The notes under the pieces: generated by a model | What the model saw: the letters and a program-made list of their open reading frames with translations, nothing else | Databases searched by the model: none | What the model was told of the DNA's origin: nothing | Shown: piece by piece, positions 31,703-40,582 of the stretch | Numbering within the stretch: the first letter of the stretch is position 1 | Layout of the letters: each line of letters starts with the position of its first letter | Assembly: GCF_036226765.1 (NCBI RefSeq) | Contig: NZ_CP109017.1 | Location: 3,175,501 to 3,239,500, forward strand | Direction: 5' to 3' | Length of the DNA stretch: 64,000 bases | Source: Streptomyces sp. NBC_00670 | GTDB taxonomy: Bacteria > Actinomycetota > Actinomycetes > Streptomycetales > Streptomycetaceae | Made by a program: the position numbers and the translations under genes

Positions 31703-32167
31703 ATGAACGCACAGACCTACCTGGCGTACGACTATCCGCTGCTGGGCGCCTTCTGGACCATGCTGATGATCTTCCTGTGGATCATGTGGTTCGTCCTGCT
31801 CTTCCGCGTGATCACCGACATCTTCCGGGACGACGGACTGAGCGGCTGGGGGAAGGCCGGCTGGCTGGTGTTCTGCTGCGTGCTGCCCTTCCTCGGCGTG
31901 TTCGTCTACGTGATCGCCCGTGGCAGGAACATGGGCCGCCGCGAGACGACGCGGGTCCGCGCGCAGCAGGAGGAGTTCGACTCCTACATCAGGAAGACCG
32001 CGGCCGGCGGGTCCAGCAGCGTCGACGAGCTGGCCCGGCTCTCCGAGATCCGGGACCGCGGCGCCCTCACGGACCAGGAGTACCGCCGCGCCAAGGAACT
32101 GGTCCTGTCCGGCCACGGCCCGGCGGACCGCGCGGGCACGGCAGGCTTCGGCGGCTCCGCCCGCTGA
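31703..32167 (+). CDS. PLDc_N/SHOCT membrane protein, paralogue B
   Basis: A 154-residue paralogue of the protein at 24642. The N-terminal MNAQTYLAYDYPLL, both membrane helices and the SHOCT domain SVDELARLSEIRDRGALTDQ are almost unchanged, and differences cluster in the first helix and the tail. The 5' region with palindromic box 4 is also alike. Two maintained copies suggest dosage or hetero-oligomer use; both appear functional. Confidence 0.85.
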   Translation: MNAQTYLAYDYPLLGAFWTMLMIFLWIMWFVLLFRVITDIFRDDGLSGWGKAGWLVFCCVLPFLGVFVYVIARGRNMGRRETTRVRAQQEEFDSYIRKTAAGGSSSVDELARLSEIRDRGALTDQEYRRAKELVLSGHGPADRAGTAGFGGSAR

Positions 32168-32219
32168 CATCACCGCATCCCCGCCGACATCACCCGCATC
32201 CAGGAAACGAGGTCCGAGA

Positions 32220-32684
32220 ATGACCGCGACACACTCCCGTCCGGCGCCCCCGCGCCCGGCACACACCATGCGGCAGGGCTGGGCGGCCGGTCTGACCGTC
32301 TTCGCCGCCGTGATGCTCTTCCTCGCCGGTCTGCTCAGTCTCTTCCGGGGCATCATGGCGATCGCCGAGGACGACGTCTTCGTCACCACGCCCCACTACG
32401 TCTTCGAGTTCGACCTCACCGGCTGGGGCTGGATCCATCTCGCCCTGGGCATAGTCGCCATGGTCATCAGTGCGGGGCTGTTCAGGGCGGCGCTGTGGGC
32501 GCGTGTCACCGGCGTCGCCGTCGCCGGTCTGGTGATCATCGCCAACTTCCTCTCCCTGCCGTACTACCCGGTGTGGTCCGTCGTCATGATCACCATCTCG
32601 GGCTTCATCGTCTGGGCGCTGTGCGTGGGAGGGCGCGACGCCCTGTACGGCCCGGGCGGGGAACGCGCGTCGCGACAGGAGTGA
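32220..32684 (+). CDS. DUF7144-type membrane protein
   Basis: A 154-residue protein with four helices. GWAAGLTVFAAVMLFLAGLL, then the conserved extracytoplasmic DVFVTTPHYVFEFDLTGWGW, LHLALG-type helix 2 (IHLALGIVAMVISAGL), and LVIIANFLSLPYYPVWSVVM are the signature of this actinobacterial family. ATG 32220 follows AGGAAACGAGG. It is 52 bp after paralogue B, in the same island. Function unknown. Confidence 0.75.
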   Translation: MTATHSRPAPPRPAHTMRQGWAAGLTVFAAVMLFLAGLLSLFRGIMAIAEDDVFVTTPHYVFEFDLTGWGWIHLALGIVAMVISAGLFRAALWARVTGVAVAGLVIIANFLSLPYYPVWSVVMITISGFIVWALCVGGRDALYGPGGERASRQE

Positions 32685-32712
32685 GGACGGGGACGGGGAG
32701 CGGGGCCGGCCG

Positions 32713-34065
32713 ATGGGATCACGAGGTGACGGGCCGCGCGCACGGCGCGCGTCGGGCACGTCGGGCGCGTCGGGCGGACCCGGCGACCACGGTGCCGCGC
32801 GCGCCCGCCTCGCCCTGCTGCTCCTGCTGGGCGCCGTCCTGGTGCCCCTCACCGCCGCCGGTCTGCGCAGTGTGCTGTGGGCCCTGACCGGCATCGCGGG
32901 ACTCGCGCTCGCGGCCGTCGGCGTGTGGTGGGCTCTGGCGCACACCGGTCCCGTCCGCGTCGCCGGAGCGGTCCTGTCGGTGGCCGCGCCGGCCGCCGTC
33001 CTCGCGCTCTGCGCCACCGCCGGACTGCTGGGCCCCGCCCTGCTGTCGGCGGGTCTCCTGGCCCTGGCCGTCGTCGCGGCACGCTGGGCCCTCGCCCCCG
33101 CTCCCGCTCCCGGCGAACAGGCCGTTCCCGCGCCCCGGCGCCCCTGGGTGCTCATGAACCCCCGGTCCGGCGGCGGCAAGGTGGAGCGGTTCGCCCTGGT
33201 GGACAGGGCACGGGCCGCAGGCTGCCGGGTCCATGTACTCGCCCCCGGCCAGGACGTCACCGCGCTGGCCCGGCAGGCCGTCGCCGACGGAGCGGATCTG
33301 CTGGGGGTGGCCGGCGGCGACGGCACCCAGGCACTGGTCGCCGACGTCGCCGCCCACCACGACGTGCCGTTCGCGGTGATCCCGGCCGGCACGCGCAACC
33401 ACTTCGCGCTCGACCTCGGCCTCGACCGCGACGATCCGGTGGCGGCGCTGGAAGCCCTGACCGGAGGGGTGGAGATCCGCGTCGACCTCGGGTACGCCGC
33501 GGACCGCGTCTTCGTCAACAACGCCTCGTTCGGCACGTACGCGTCCGTCGTCGACGACCCCGCCTACCGCGACGCGAAGGCCCGCACGATCCTGCACAAC
33601 CTCCCCGGACTGCTCACCGGCGAGACCGCGCCCACCCTGCGGATGACGGCCGACGGGCGGGACGTCACCGGCCTCCAGGCCCTGCTCGTCAGCAACAACC
33701 CCTACGGACGCACCCTCGACGCGGCACGCCCGGGGCGCAGGGAGCGGCTGGACACGGGGCTCCTGGGCGTGGTGTGCGTCCGGGTCGGCAGCGCTGCCGA
33801 AGCGGCACGCCTGGCGAGCCGACCGCGCTCCGGCGGCCTCGTCCGGCTCAGCGCCGGTGAGGTCACCGTCGGGGCCGGCACCGCCACGATGCCGGCCGGC
33901 ATCGACGGGGAGCACGTCGTCCTGCCCTGCCCCGTGGTGTGCCGCACCGCGCCCGGGGCCCTGCGGGTCCGCGTGCCACGCCACCGCCCCGGCAGACCGA
34001 AGTCCCGTGGGGCGGCGGCCGACTGGCCCCACGTGACCCGGCTGGCGCTGGGCCGGCCGTCGTGA
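32713..34065 (+). CDS. diacylglycerol/sphingosine-kinase-like lipid kinase with membrane N-terminus
   Basis: A 450-residue protein. Four hydrophobic segments fill about residues 35-130. The catalytic DAGK domain then starts with WVLMNPRSGGGKV and carries GVAGGDGTQ, the GGDGT nucleotide-binding motif, followed by PFAVIPAGTRNHFALDLGL. FVNNASFGTYASVV and TGLQALLVSNNPYG belong to the second lobe. It probably phosphorylates a membrane lipid. Start ATG 32713 is likely but weakly supported by its ribosome site. Confidence 0.83.
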   Translation: MGSRGDGPRARRASGTSGASGGPGDHGAARARLALLLLLGAVLVPLTAAGLRSVLWALTGIAGLALAAVGVWWALAHTGPVRVAGAVLSVAAPAAVLALCATAGLLGPALLSAGLLALAVVAARWALAPAPAPGEQAVPAPRRPWVLMNPRSGGGKVERFALVDRARAAGCRVHVLAPGQDVTALARQAVADGADLLGVAGGDGTQALVADVAAHHDVPFAVIPAGTRNHFALDLGLDRDDPVAALEALTGGVEIRVDLGYAADRVFVNNASFGTYASVVDDPAYRDAKARTILHNLPGLLTGETAPTLRMTADGRDVTGLQALLVSNNPYGRTLDAARPGRRERLDTGLLGVVCVRVGSAAEAARLASRPRSGGLVRLSAGEVTVGAGTATMPAGIDGEHVVLPCPVVCRTAPGALRVRVPRHRPGRPKSRGAAADWPHVTRLALGRPS

Positions 34066-34291
34066 GTCGCGCCGGCGGCCGCGGCGAAGCGGGCGACGCC
34101 CGCCGGACCGGCCGAGGACGGCACCCCGCGGCTTCCCGGGCCGGCTCCATTGCCGACCGGGCCGGAGTTCCGTGTGTGCGTGACCTCCACGTCACCCTCC
34201 CGCCGCCCCCTCTCCCCGTACAACCCTTCCGCCCCACCGGAGGTCATCCCTTCAGTTCGTACGCATGTTCTGGACGACTGGAGAGGAACCC

Positions 34292-35743
34292 ATGTCACGG
34301 CCCCTTCGCAAGCGTTCCCGGAGTTCCGCCGTTCTCGGTGCCGCCGTCGTGGCCGCGCTGGCCGGTGGGCTGCTCGTCGCCGTGCCCGGCAGTGCGAGTG
34401 CCGCGCCGTCGGGGTTCGGTGACGACTTCAACGGTGACGGGTACCACGACCTGGCCACCGCCGCCCCGGGGGCCGTCGCCAACGGGAAGGCGAAGGCGGG
34501 TGCCGTCGTCGTCAACTACGGCTCCTCCCGCGGGATCACCGCCGCGAACCGCAAGATCACCACGCAGAGTTCCTCCGGCGTGCCCGGCGCCTCGGAGGCC
34601 GACGACCGCTTCGGCACCGAGCTCGCGCACGGTGACCTCAACAACGACGGCTACGGCGACCTCGTCGTCGGCATCCCGCTGGAGGACGTCAGCGGTGACG
34701 TCGACGGCGGTTCGGTGACGATCCTGTGGGGCAGCTCGTCCGGGCTGTCCGGCGGTACGACGATCGGTGACCCGAACGCGTCGGGCCACGACCGGTTCGG
34801 TCAGTCCCTCACGGTCGGCGACTTCACCGGCGACGGGAAGGACGACCTCGCGGTCGGCTCCACCGGCAAGGACGTGTGGATCTTCAAGGGCGGCTTCACC
34901 AAGTCCGGCGGTGCGGCCGGGAAGCTCCGCCTCGACGCGGACATCGAGGCCGGCTCGTACCCGGACGGTGCGGTCCAGCTCGCCGCCGGCGACTTCGACG
35001 GCGACCGGACGGACGACCTGGTCGTGTCGTCCTTCGCGGGCAGCTTCGTCTACCTGGGCGGCTCGGCCGGGCCCACGCTCCAGACGAAGGCGGCCACCGG
35101 GCTCGCCGCCGCGCTCACCGTGGCCGACTTCGACCTCGACGGCCACGACGACCTGGTCGTGGGCGACGACATGAGCGGGATCGGCGCGCCCGCGAAGGGC
35201 GGCTACGTCACCGTGGTCTACGGCGGTGACGCCGGCGTCGACACCGCCCGCAGCGCCGTCTTCAGCCAGGCCACCCCGGGGGTGCCCGGGGCGGACGAGT
35301 ACAACGACTCGTTCGGCGGCGCGCTCGCCGCGGGCGACGTCGACCGCGACGACTACCCGGACCTGGCGGTGGGCGCGAACTTCGAGACCATCGGCGACGC
35401 GGCGGAGGCCGGCAACGTCTGGGTGCTGCGCGGCGGCCCCTCCGGGCTGACGGCGAGCGGTGCCGTGTCCCTCAACCAGGGCACCCCCGGCGTCCCCGGC
35501 GCCAACGAGTCCTCGGACCTGTTCGGCGACGTCGTCCACCTCGCCGACCACAACAACGACGACCGCGCCGACCTGTCCGTGGGCGCGGCCGGCGAGAACA
35601 GCGACGACGGCGCGGTCTGGTCCCTGCCCGGCTCCGCCGACGGCATCACGGCCACGGGCTCGGTGAGCTTCAGCGCCCCGACCGTGGGCATCGGCGAATC
35701 GGGCGCCGACCCCATGTTCGGGTACACCATGTCGGGCGCCTGA
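34292..35743 (+). CDS. secreted FG-GAP/VCBS repeat protein (integrin alpha-like)
   Basis: A 483-residue secreted protein. A signal peptide with twin-basic start and hydrophobic core (VLGAAVVAALAGGLLVAVPG) ends near SASA-AP. Six or seven beta-propeller blades follow, each with a calcium loop such as DFNGDGYHD, DLNNDGYGD, DFTGDGKDD, DFDLDGHDD and DVDRDDYPD, plus GVPGADE- and FG-type sequences. Such propellers bind calcium and act in surface adhesion or as enzyme scaffolds; no catalytic domain is present. GAGAGGAA precedes the ATG. Confidence 0.9.
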   Translation: MSRPLRKRSRSSAVLGAAVVAALAGGLLVAVPGSASAAPSGFGDDFNGDGYHDLATAAPGAVANGKAKAGAVVVNYGSSRGITAANRKITTQSSSGVPGASEADDRFGTELAHGDLNNDGYGDLVVGIPLEDVSGDVDGGSVTILWGSSSGLSGGTTIGDPNASGHDRFGQSLTVGDFTGDGKDDLAVGSTGKDVWIFKGGFTKSGGAAGKLRLDADIEAGSYPDGAVQLAAGDFDGDRTDDLVVSSFAGSFVYLGGSAGPTLQTKAATGLAAALTVADFDLDGHDDLVVGDDMSGIGAPAKGGYVTVVYGGDAGVDTARSAVFSQATPGVPGADEYNDSFGGALAAGDVDRDDYPDLAVGANFETIGDAAEAGNVWVLRGGPSGLTASGAVSLNQGTPGVPGANESSDLFGDVVHLADHNNDDRADLSVGAAGENSDDGAVWSLPGSADGITATGSVSFSAPTVGIGESGADPMFGYTMSGA

Positions 35744-35921
35744 GCAGCGGGCGGGTCGGGTGCCCGGCCCGTTCCGGCGGCCATGGCCGCCGCCCAGGCG
35801 GTGGCCGTTCGGCACACCGGCCGGGCACACCGCGGGACCGCGGCCCGGTCACCACGCTGAGCCCGCCGGCGGGGCCACCTCGTGGGCCTTCCGGGTGGGC
35901 CGGTACTTAGAATGCTGTCTC

Positions 35922-36281
35922 ATGCCGAAGCCTGACGAGCTGATCACTGGCATCGCCGCCCTCGTGGAATCGGGGCAGAGCAGCCAGATGTCCCTGACCG
36001 TGGTCACCGGCGGTGCCGTCCTCACGGGGCGCCTGGCTCCCGAAGCCGTCTGGAGACAACGGGTGTCGGAGGTGCTGACGGGTTCCGCCCAGCTGAAGGA
36101 GTTCGCCGCCATCTTCGACACCGTCGTGAAGAGGGACGGACCGCCCACACACCTGCACTTCCACGTCGCCCGGATCCTGCAGGGCACGATGGGAATCCCG
36201 GAGACGGGCGGAATGTACCGCGTCGCGATCGAGGACGTCAGCGCGTGGACCGTGGGCGACTTCAGCTACTCCGAACACTGA
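35922..36281 (+). CDS. GvpU-like gas vesicle accessory protein
   Basis: A 119-residue soluble protein. ITGIAALVESGQSSQMSLTVVT, then GGAVLTGRLAPEAVW and THLHFHVARIL resemble GvpU, a minor protein of gas vesicle clusters that modulates vesicle clustering. No other gvp gene is seen here, so it is an orphan in this window. GGTACTTAGAAT lies upstream, with TAGAAT as a possible -10, near-leaderless. Family assignment is from memory and moderate. Confidence 0.5.
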   Translation: MPKPDELITGIAALVESGQSSQMSLTVVTGGAVLTGRLAPEAVWRQRVSEVLTGSAQLKEFAAIFDTVVKRDGPPTHLHFHVARILQGTMGIPETGGMYRVAIEDVSAWTVGDFSYSEH

Positions 36282-36308
36282 CGTCTGCCGTCTGCCGTAC
36301 GGATACGC

Positions 36309-36647
36309 TCAGGCGTCCGCCTTGCGGCCGGGGCCGGCGGCACCGCGGCGCAGTTCGTCGTTGATGCGCCGGGCCTCTTCGAGCTGATCCTCGAGGATGA
36401 TGATGCGGCAGGCCGCCTCGATGGAGGTGCCCTGGTCGACCATCTCCCGTGCGCGGGCCGCGATGCGCAGCTGGTAGCGGGAGTAGCGGCGGTGGCCGCC
36501 CTCGGAGCGCAGGGGCGTGATGAGGCGGGCCTCACCGAGGGCACGCAGGAAGGCGGGCGTGGTGCCGAGCATCTCGGCCGCCCGCCCCATGGTGTAGGCC
36601 GGGTAGTCGTCGTCGTCGATTCGGTCGAGCGGGGTTTCTGCGGTCAT
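36309..36647 (-). CDS. MerR-family regulator
   Basis: A 112-residue MerR-type regulator. YTMGRAAEMLGTTPAFLRAL is the HTH, and EARLITPLRSEGGHRRYSRYQL is the winged part. A short coiled segment (IIILEDQLEEARRINDELRR) provides dimerisation. The absence of a long effector domain resembles HspR- or BldC-like small members. ATG 36647 has AGAGGTG upstream; a longer in-frame extension to 36698 is not needed. It converges on the GvpU-like gene and diverges from the SARP gene. Confidence 0.85.
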   Translation of the reverse strand: MTAETPLDRIDDDDYPAYTMGRAAEMLGTTPAFLRALGEARLITPLRSEGGHRRYSRYQLRIAARAREMVDQGTSIEAACRIIILEDQLEEARRINDELRRGAAGPGRKADA

Positions 36648-36774
36648 CTGCACCTCTGATCGGGTAACACGTCGAGGGGCCTTGGTGCCGTACGGCACCC
36701 GTCGGCACTGGTCACGGGCCGGTGGGTCCCGGACCCGGCTTGGGTCGCCGGGTCGTACGCGGGAGGATCGTGGC

Positions 36775-39700
36775 GTGCGCGGGGATGAGCGGGTGCGGCT
36801 GCGGGTGGTGCTCTTCGGCGAGTTCGAGGTGTGGTGCGGTGACGCCGTCGTGGACGTCTCCGGGGGCCGGCTCCGCGGGCTGCTCGTGCGGCTGGCGCTG
36901 GCCGGGGGGCGCGCGGTCGAGGCGGGGACGCTGGTCGACGCGCTGTGGGGAGCCGAGTTGCCCGCCGACCCGGCGAACGCCCTGCAGTCGCTGGTCTCCC
37001 GGCTGCGCCGGCTGCTCGGCGGGGGCCGGACGGTGCTGCGGTCCGAGAGCGGTTACCGCCTCCGCCTCGCGCCGGACGACGTCGACGTCCTGCGGTTCGA
37101 GCGGCTCGCCGCGCACGGCCGCGACCGGCTGCGTGCCGGGGATTCCGGCGCGGCGGCGGAGGCGCTGGGCGAGGCCGTCGCGCTCTACGACGAACCGTCG
37201 GTCATCGCCGCCGTCGCTCCGGCGGTCGCGACGCGGCTGGAGGGTGCCGTCGTCGAGGCGGCCGCGGATCTGGCCGAGGCCGAGCTGGCACTCGGCCGCG
37301 CCGACGACGCCGTCGCCCGGCTGACGGCCCTCCTCGCCGAGCATCCGGCGGACGAGCGGCCGGCCGCCCTCCTGATGGACGCGCTCGCCGCGCAGGGGCG
37401 CCAGGCGGACGCGCTCGCCGTCTACGAACGCGTCCGCGAAAGCCTCGCCGACCGGCTCGGCGCGGACCCCGGCACGGCCCTGCGCGAGCGTCATGTGCGG
37501 TTGCTGCGGGCGCCGGGGGTGGTGTCTGGGGCCTCGGGGGTGGCGGGGGCGCCCAGCCCGGCCGGTGCGCCCGGTGCGCCCGGTGCGGCCCGTGCCGCCC
37601 GTGCGGCCGGTGCTGCCGTGTCCGGCGTGGCTCCCGGGGGTGTCCCCTCCCCTGCCGTCGGTAACCTTCCCTCCCCTCTGACCAGCTTCGTCGGGCGTGA
37701 GGGGGATCTCGGGCGGGTCGGTGCGCTGCTCGTTGCCGGGCGGCTGGTGACCGTCGTCGGGGCCGGTGGGGCCGGGAAGACGCGGCTCGCCGTCGAGGCG
37801 GGGCGCCGGCATCAGGGCGCGTACCGCGACGGGGTCTGGCTGGTCGACCTCGCCGCGGTCGCCGAGCCGGCCAAGGTCGGCGCGGCCGTGCTCACCGCCC
37901 TCGGGCTGCGCGGCGCCGCGCTCTTCGACGCCTCCGGGGGCCGGCTCCGCACCGACACCGGCGCCGACGAGGTGGACCTCCTCGTCGACCGGCTTGGCGG
38001 CCGGGAGAGCCTGCTCCTCGTCGACAACTGCGAACACCTGATCGACGCCGTCGCCCGGCTGCTCACGACGCTGCTGCCGCGCTGCCCCGCCCTGCGGGTG
38101 CTGGCCACCAGCCGCGAGCCGCTCGCCATCGACGGCGAGGCGCTGGTTCCGCTGGGCCCGCTGCCCCTCCCCGATGACGATGACGACGGCGACGGCGGGG
38201 GCGGGGGCGGGGGCGGTAACGGTGACGCGGGCGGACTGGATCGGGTCCGCAGCATCCCCTCGGTGCGGCTGTTCGCCGAGCGGGCCGCCGCCGTACGCCC
38301 CGGGTTCGTCGTCGACGAGCGGACCCGCGCCGACGTCGTCCGGCTGGTGCGCGGCCTGGACGGCATGCCGCTCGCCCTGGAGCTGGCGGCGGCCCGGCTG
38401 CGGACCCTGTCGCCGGCCGAGCTCGTCGCCGGGCTGTCCGACCGGTTCCGGCTGCTCGCCACGGGCAGCCGGGCCGCCTCCCCGCGCCACCGCACGCTGC
38501 GCGCGGTCATCGCCTGGAGCTGGGACCTGCTCGACGACGCCGAGCGCACGGTGGCCGAACGGATCTCCGTCCTGCCCGGCGGCGTCACGCCGGAGTCCAC
38601 CGCCGCGCTCTGCGCCGGCACGTCGGTGCCCCCGGACGGCGTCCCCGAGCTGCTCGCCGCCCTGACCGACAAGTCGCTGCTCCACCGGGCGCCCGGCACC
38701 GGCCGCTACCGCATGCTCGCGACCCTGCGCGAGTACGGGACCGAGCGGCTCGCCGAGCGCGGCGACCTCCGTGCCGTACGGGATCTCGCCGCGCGGCATC
38801 TCGCCCGGCTGGTCGCGCGCGAGGAGCCGTTGCTGCGGGGGCCCGGTCAGCTCGACGCGCTGCGCGTACTGCGTGGCGAGTACGACAACGCGCTCGCCGC
38901 GCTGCGGCATCTGTGCGACAGCGGTGCCGCGGGGGCGGCCGTCGCGCTCGCGATGGATCTCTCCTGGTACTGGCACATCCTGGGGCGGCATGCGGAGGCG
39001 GCGTACTGGCAGGAGCGGGCGTTGGCCCTGCCCGTCGCCGAGGGGGGTGTGGAGGGGCCTGGTGGCTCGGATTCCGGTGTGGTCGGTTCTGGCGCGCTCG
39101 GTTCCGGTGCGGTCGGTTCCGGTGCGGTCGGTTCCGGGTTCGGTTCCGGTGCCGGTGCGTTCGGGGTGGGGTCGGTCGGTCGGGACACCGCCGAGGCCGT
39201 GCTGCTGCTCAATCGGATCAACGCCCGTTCGCCGCTCGGTGTCGAGGCGGTGGACGAGAACGAGGCCGTCCTGCGCGACCTCGCCGGCCGGCTGCTCGCG
39301 CATCCCTCGCTGTCCGGGTTCGCCGGTGTCCTCGCCGCCATCGCGCTGCACTTCCTGCGCGAGCACGAGGCCTCGCGCGCGCTGATGCGGCGTCTCGTCG
39401 ACGGTCCCGACGTGTGGCTGTCCGGGCTCGCCCACATGTTCCGCGCCTCGTTCGCCGAGAACGAGGGCGATCTGGAGACGGTGCGCGTCGACGTGGCCGC
39501 CGCCCTCGACGCCTATCGGCGGGCCGGGGACCGGTGGGGGCTGGCCACCGCGCTGCCGATGCGTGCGTTGCTGCGGCAGTACGACGGTGATCTCGACGGT
39601 GCGTTGGCGGATCTGTCCGAAGCGCGGGTCCACGCGCGAGAGTTCGGCTCGCTGAGCCTGTCCGACGAGGTGTTCCTCGACGTGCGCTGGATCGATCTGC

Positions 39701-40308
39701 ATGTGCGGCGGGGTGAGGACGCGCGGGCGCGGGCGCTGCTCGACGGGCTGCACGAGCGGGTGGTGCGGGCGGGGGTGCCGGAACTCGGCGTCGTGGTGGG
39801 CGCGTTGGAGGCCGGGTTGTGGTTGCGGTTGGGGGATGTGGAGCGGGCGGGGGTGCGGCTTGACGCGGCCGAGGCGGGGGTCTCGGTGGAGGCGGGGGGT
39901 GGTGGGGTGTCGGACGGTGGAGGGCGTGGGCGGGCGCTCGTGGGGGCCGTGCGGGCGCAGTTGTGTCTGCGGCGGGGGGATGTCGAGGGGGCGGGAGTGG
40001 CGTTGGGGCGGGCGTATGCGGCGGCGGTGGGGAGTGGGGACCTGCCGGTGCTGGCGGTGGTGGCGGTGACGGGGGCGGAGTGGGTGTCGGCGCGGGGGTT
40101 GTGTCGGGAGGCGGTGGTGTGGGTGGGGGTGGCTGCGCGGTTGCGGGGGGCGGAGGATCGGAGTGATCTTCAGGTGCGGGGGGTTGTGGGGCGGTGTCGG
40201 GCGGTGCTGGGGGAGAGTGCGTTCGGGGTGGCGTATGGGGAGGGGTGGGGGTTGGAGGGGGTCGGGGCGGTGCGGCGGGTTGATCCGGCGGGGGTGGTGG
40301 GGTGTTGA
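36775..40308 (+). CDS. SARP/BTAD regulator with STAND ATPase and C-terminal repeats (AfsR-like)
   Basis: A 1177-residue regulator. The OmpR-like winged helix (VVLFGEFEVW to SESGYRLRL, residues about 5-100) and the BTAD domain (about 105-240) give the SARP DNA-binding module. An Ala/Gly/Pro linker, P-loop VVGAGGAGKTRLAVEAG (about residue 328) and LLLVDNCEHL (Walker B, about 413) follow, then TPR-like helices. A Gly/Ser repeat (SGAVGSG and variants, about residues 760-805) interrupts the helical part. GGGAGG is 8 nt before GTG 36775. It is AfsR-like but distinct from the true afsR at 61714. Targets unknown. Confidence 0.87.
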   Translation: MRGDERVRLRVVLFGEFEVWCGDAVVDVSGGRLRGLLVRLALAGGRAVEAGTLVDALWGAELPADPANALQSLVSRLRRLLGGGRTVLRSESGYRLRLAPDDVDVLRFERLAAHGRDRLRAGDSGAAAEALGEAVALYDEPSVIAAVAPAVATRLEGAVVEAAADLAEAELALGRADDAVARLTALLAEHPADERPAALLMDALAAQGRQADALAVYERVRESLADRLGADPGTALRERHVRLLRAPGVVSGASGVAGAPSPAGAPGAPGAARAARAAGAAVSGVAPGGVPSPAVGNLPSPLTSFVGREGDLGRVGALLVAGRLVTVVGAGGAGKTRLAVEAGRRHQGAYRDGVWLVDLAAVAEPAKVGAAVLTALGLRGAALFDASGGRLRTDTGADEVDLLVDRLGGRESLLLVDNCEHLIDAVARLLTTLLPRCPALRVLATSREPLAIDGEALVPLGPLPLPDDDDDGDGGGGGGGGNGDAGGLDRVRSIPSVRLFAERAAAVRPGFVVDERTRADVVRLVRGLDGMPLALELAAARLRTLSPAELVAGLSDRFRLLATGSRAASPRHRTLRAVIAWSWDLLDDAERTVAERISVLPGGVTPESTAALCAGTSVPPDGVPELLAALTDKSLLHRAPGTGRYRMLATLREYGTERLAERGDLRAVRDLAARHLARLVAREEPLLRGPGQLDALRVLRGEYDNALAALRHLCDSGAAGAAVALAMDLSWYWHILGRHAEAAYWQERALALPVAEGGVEGPGGSDSGVVGSGALGSGAVGSGAVGSGFGSGAGAFGVGSVGRDTAEAVLLLNRINARSPLGVEAVDENEAVLRDLAGRLLAHPSLSGFAGVLAAIALHFLREHEASRALMRRLVDGPDVWLSGLAHMFRASFAENEGDLETVRVDVAAALDAYRRAGDRWGLATALPMRALLRQYDGDLDGALADLSEARVHAREFGSLSLSDEVFLDVRWIDLHVRRGEDARARALLDGLHERVVRAGVPELGVVVGALEAGLWLRLGDVERAGVRLDAAEAGVSVEAGGGGVSDGGGRGRALVGAVRAQLCLRRGDVEGAGVALGRAYAAAVGSGDLPVLAVVAVTGAEWVSARGLCREAVVWVGVAARLRGAEDRSDLQVRGVVGRCRAVLGESAFGVAYGEGWGLEGVGAVRRVDPAGVVGC

Positions 40309-40582
40309 GTTTTTCGCCCCCGCCGCCCCTACCCTTCCCGTCCTGAACCTGGGGGCTCCGCCCCCAGGCCCCCCGGGGGGGGGTGGGGGAACCGGGGGGT
40401 GGGGAGGGCGCGGGAGAGCTCGGGTGGGTGGGGTCGTTCGGCGGGTGCGGGTGGGTGGGGACTTCTCGCGCAGTTCCCCGCGCCCCTTACAGGGGCGCGG
40501 TAAGTGCTCGCGCCCGCGCGGCGGAGCCGCACACCCGGCACAGCCCCGCGCCCCTTGCGGGGCGCCCCGCAGCGTGCCGTCC
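40309..40582. repeat. GC-rich intergenic repeat at a convergent junction, copy 1
   Basis: It begins TTTTTCGCCCCCGCCGCCCC, includes the hairpin GGGGGCTCCGCCCCC, and later GCGCAGTTCCCCGCGCCCCT with its complement AGGGGCGCGG. It fills the space between the ends of the SARP gene and the hydrolase gene. The same modules recur at 46963 and 56384. The paired hairpins suggest bidirectional termination. Confidence 0.75.
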
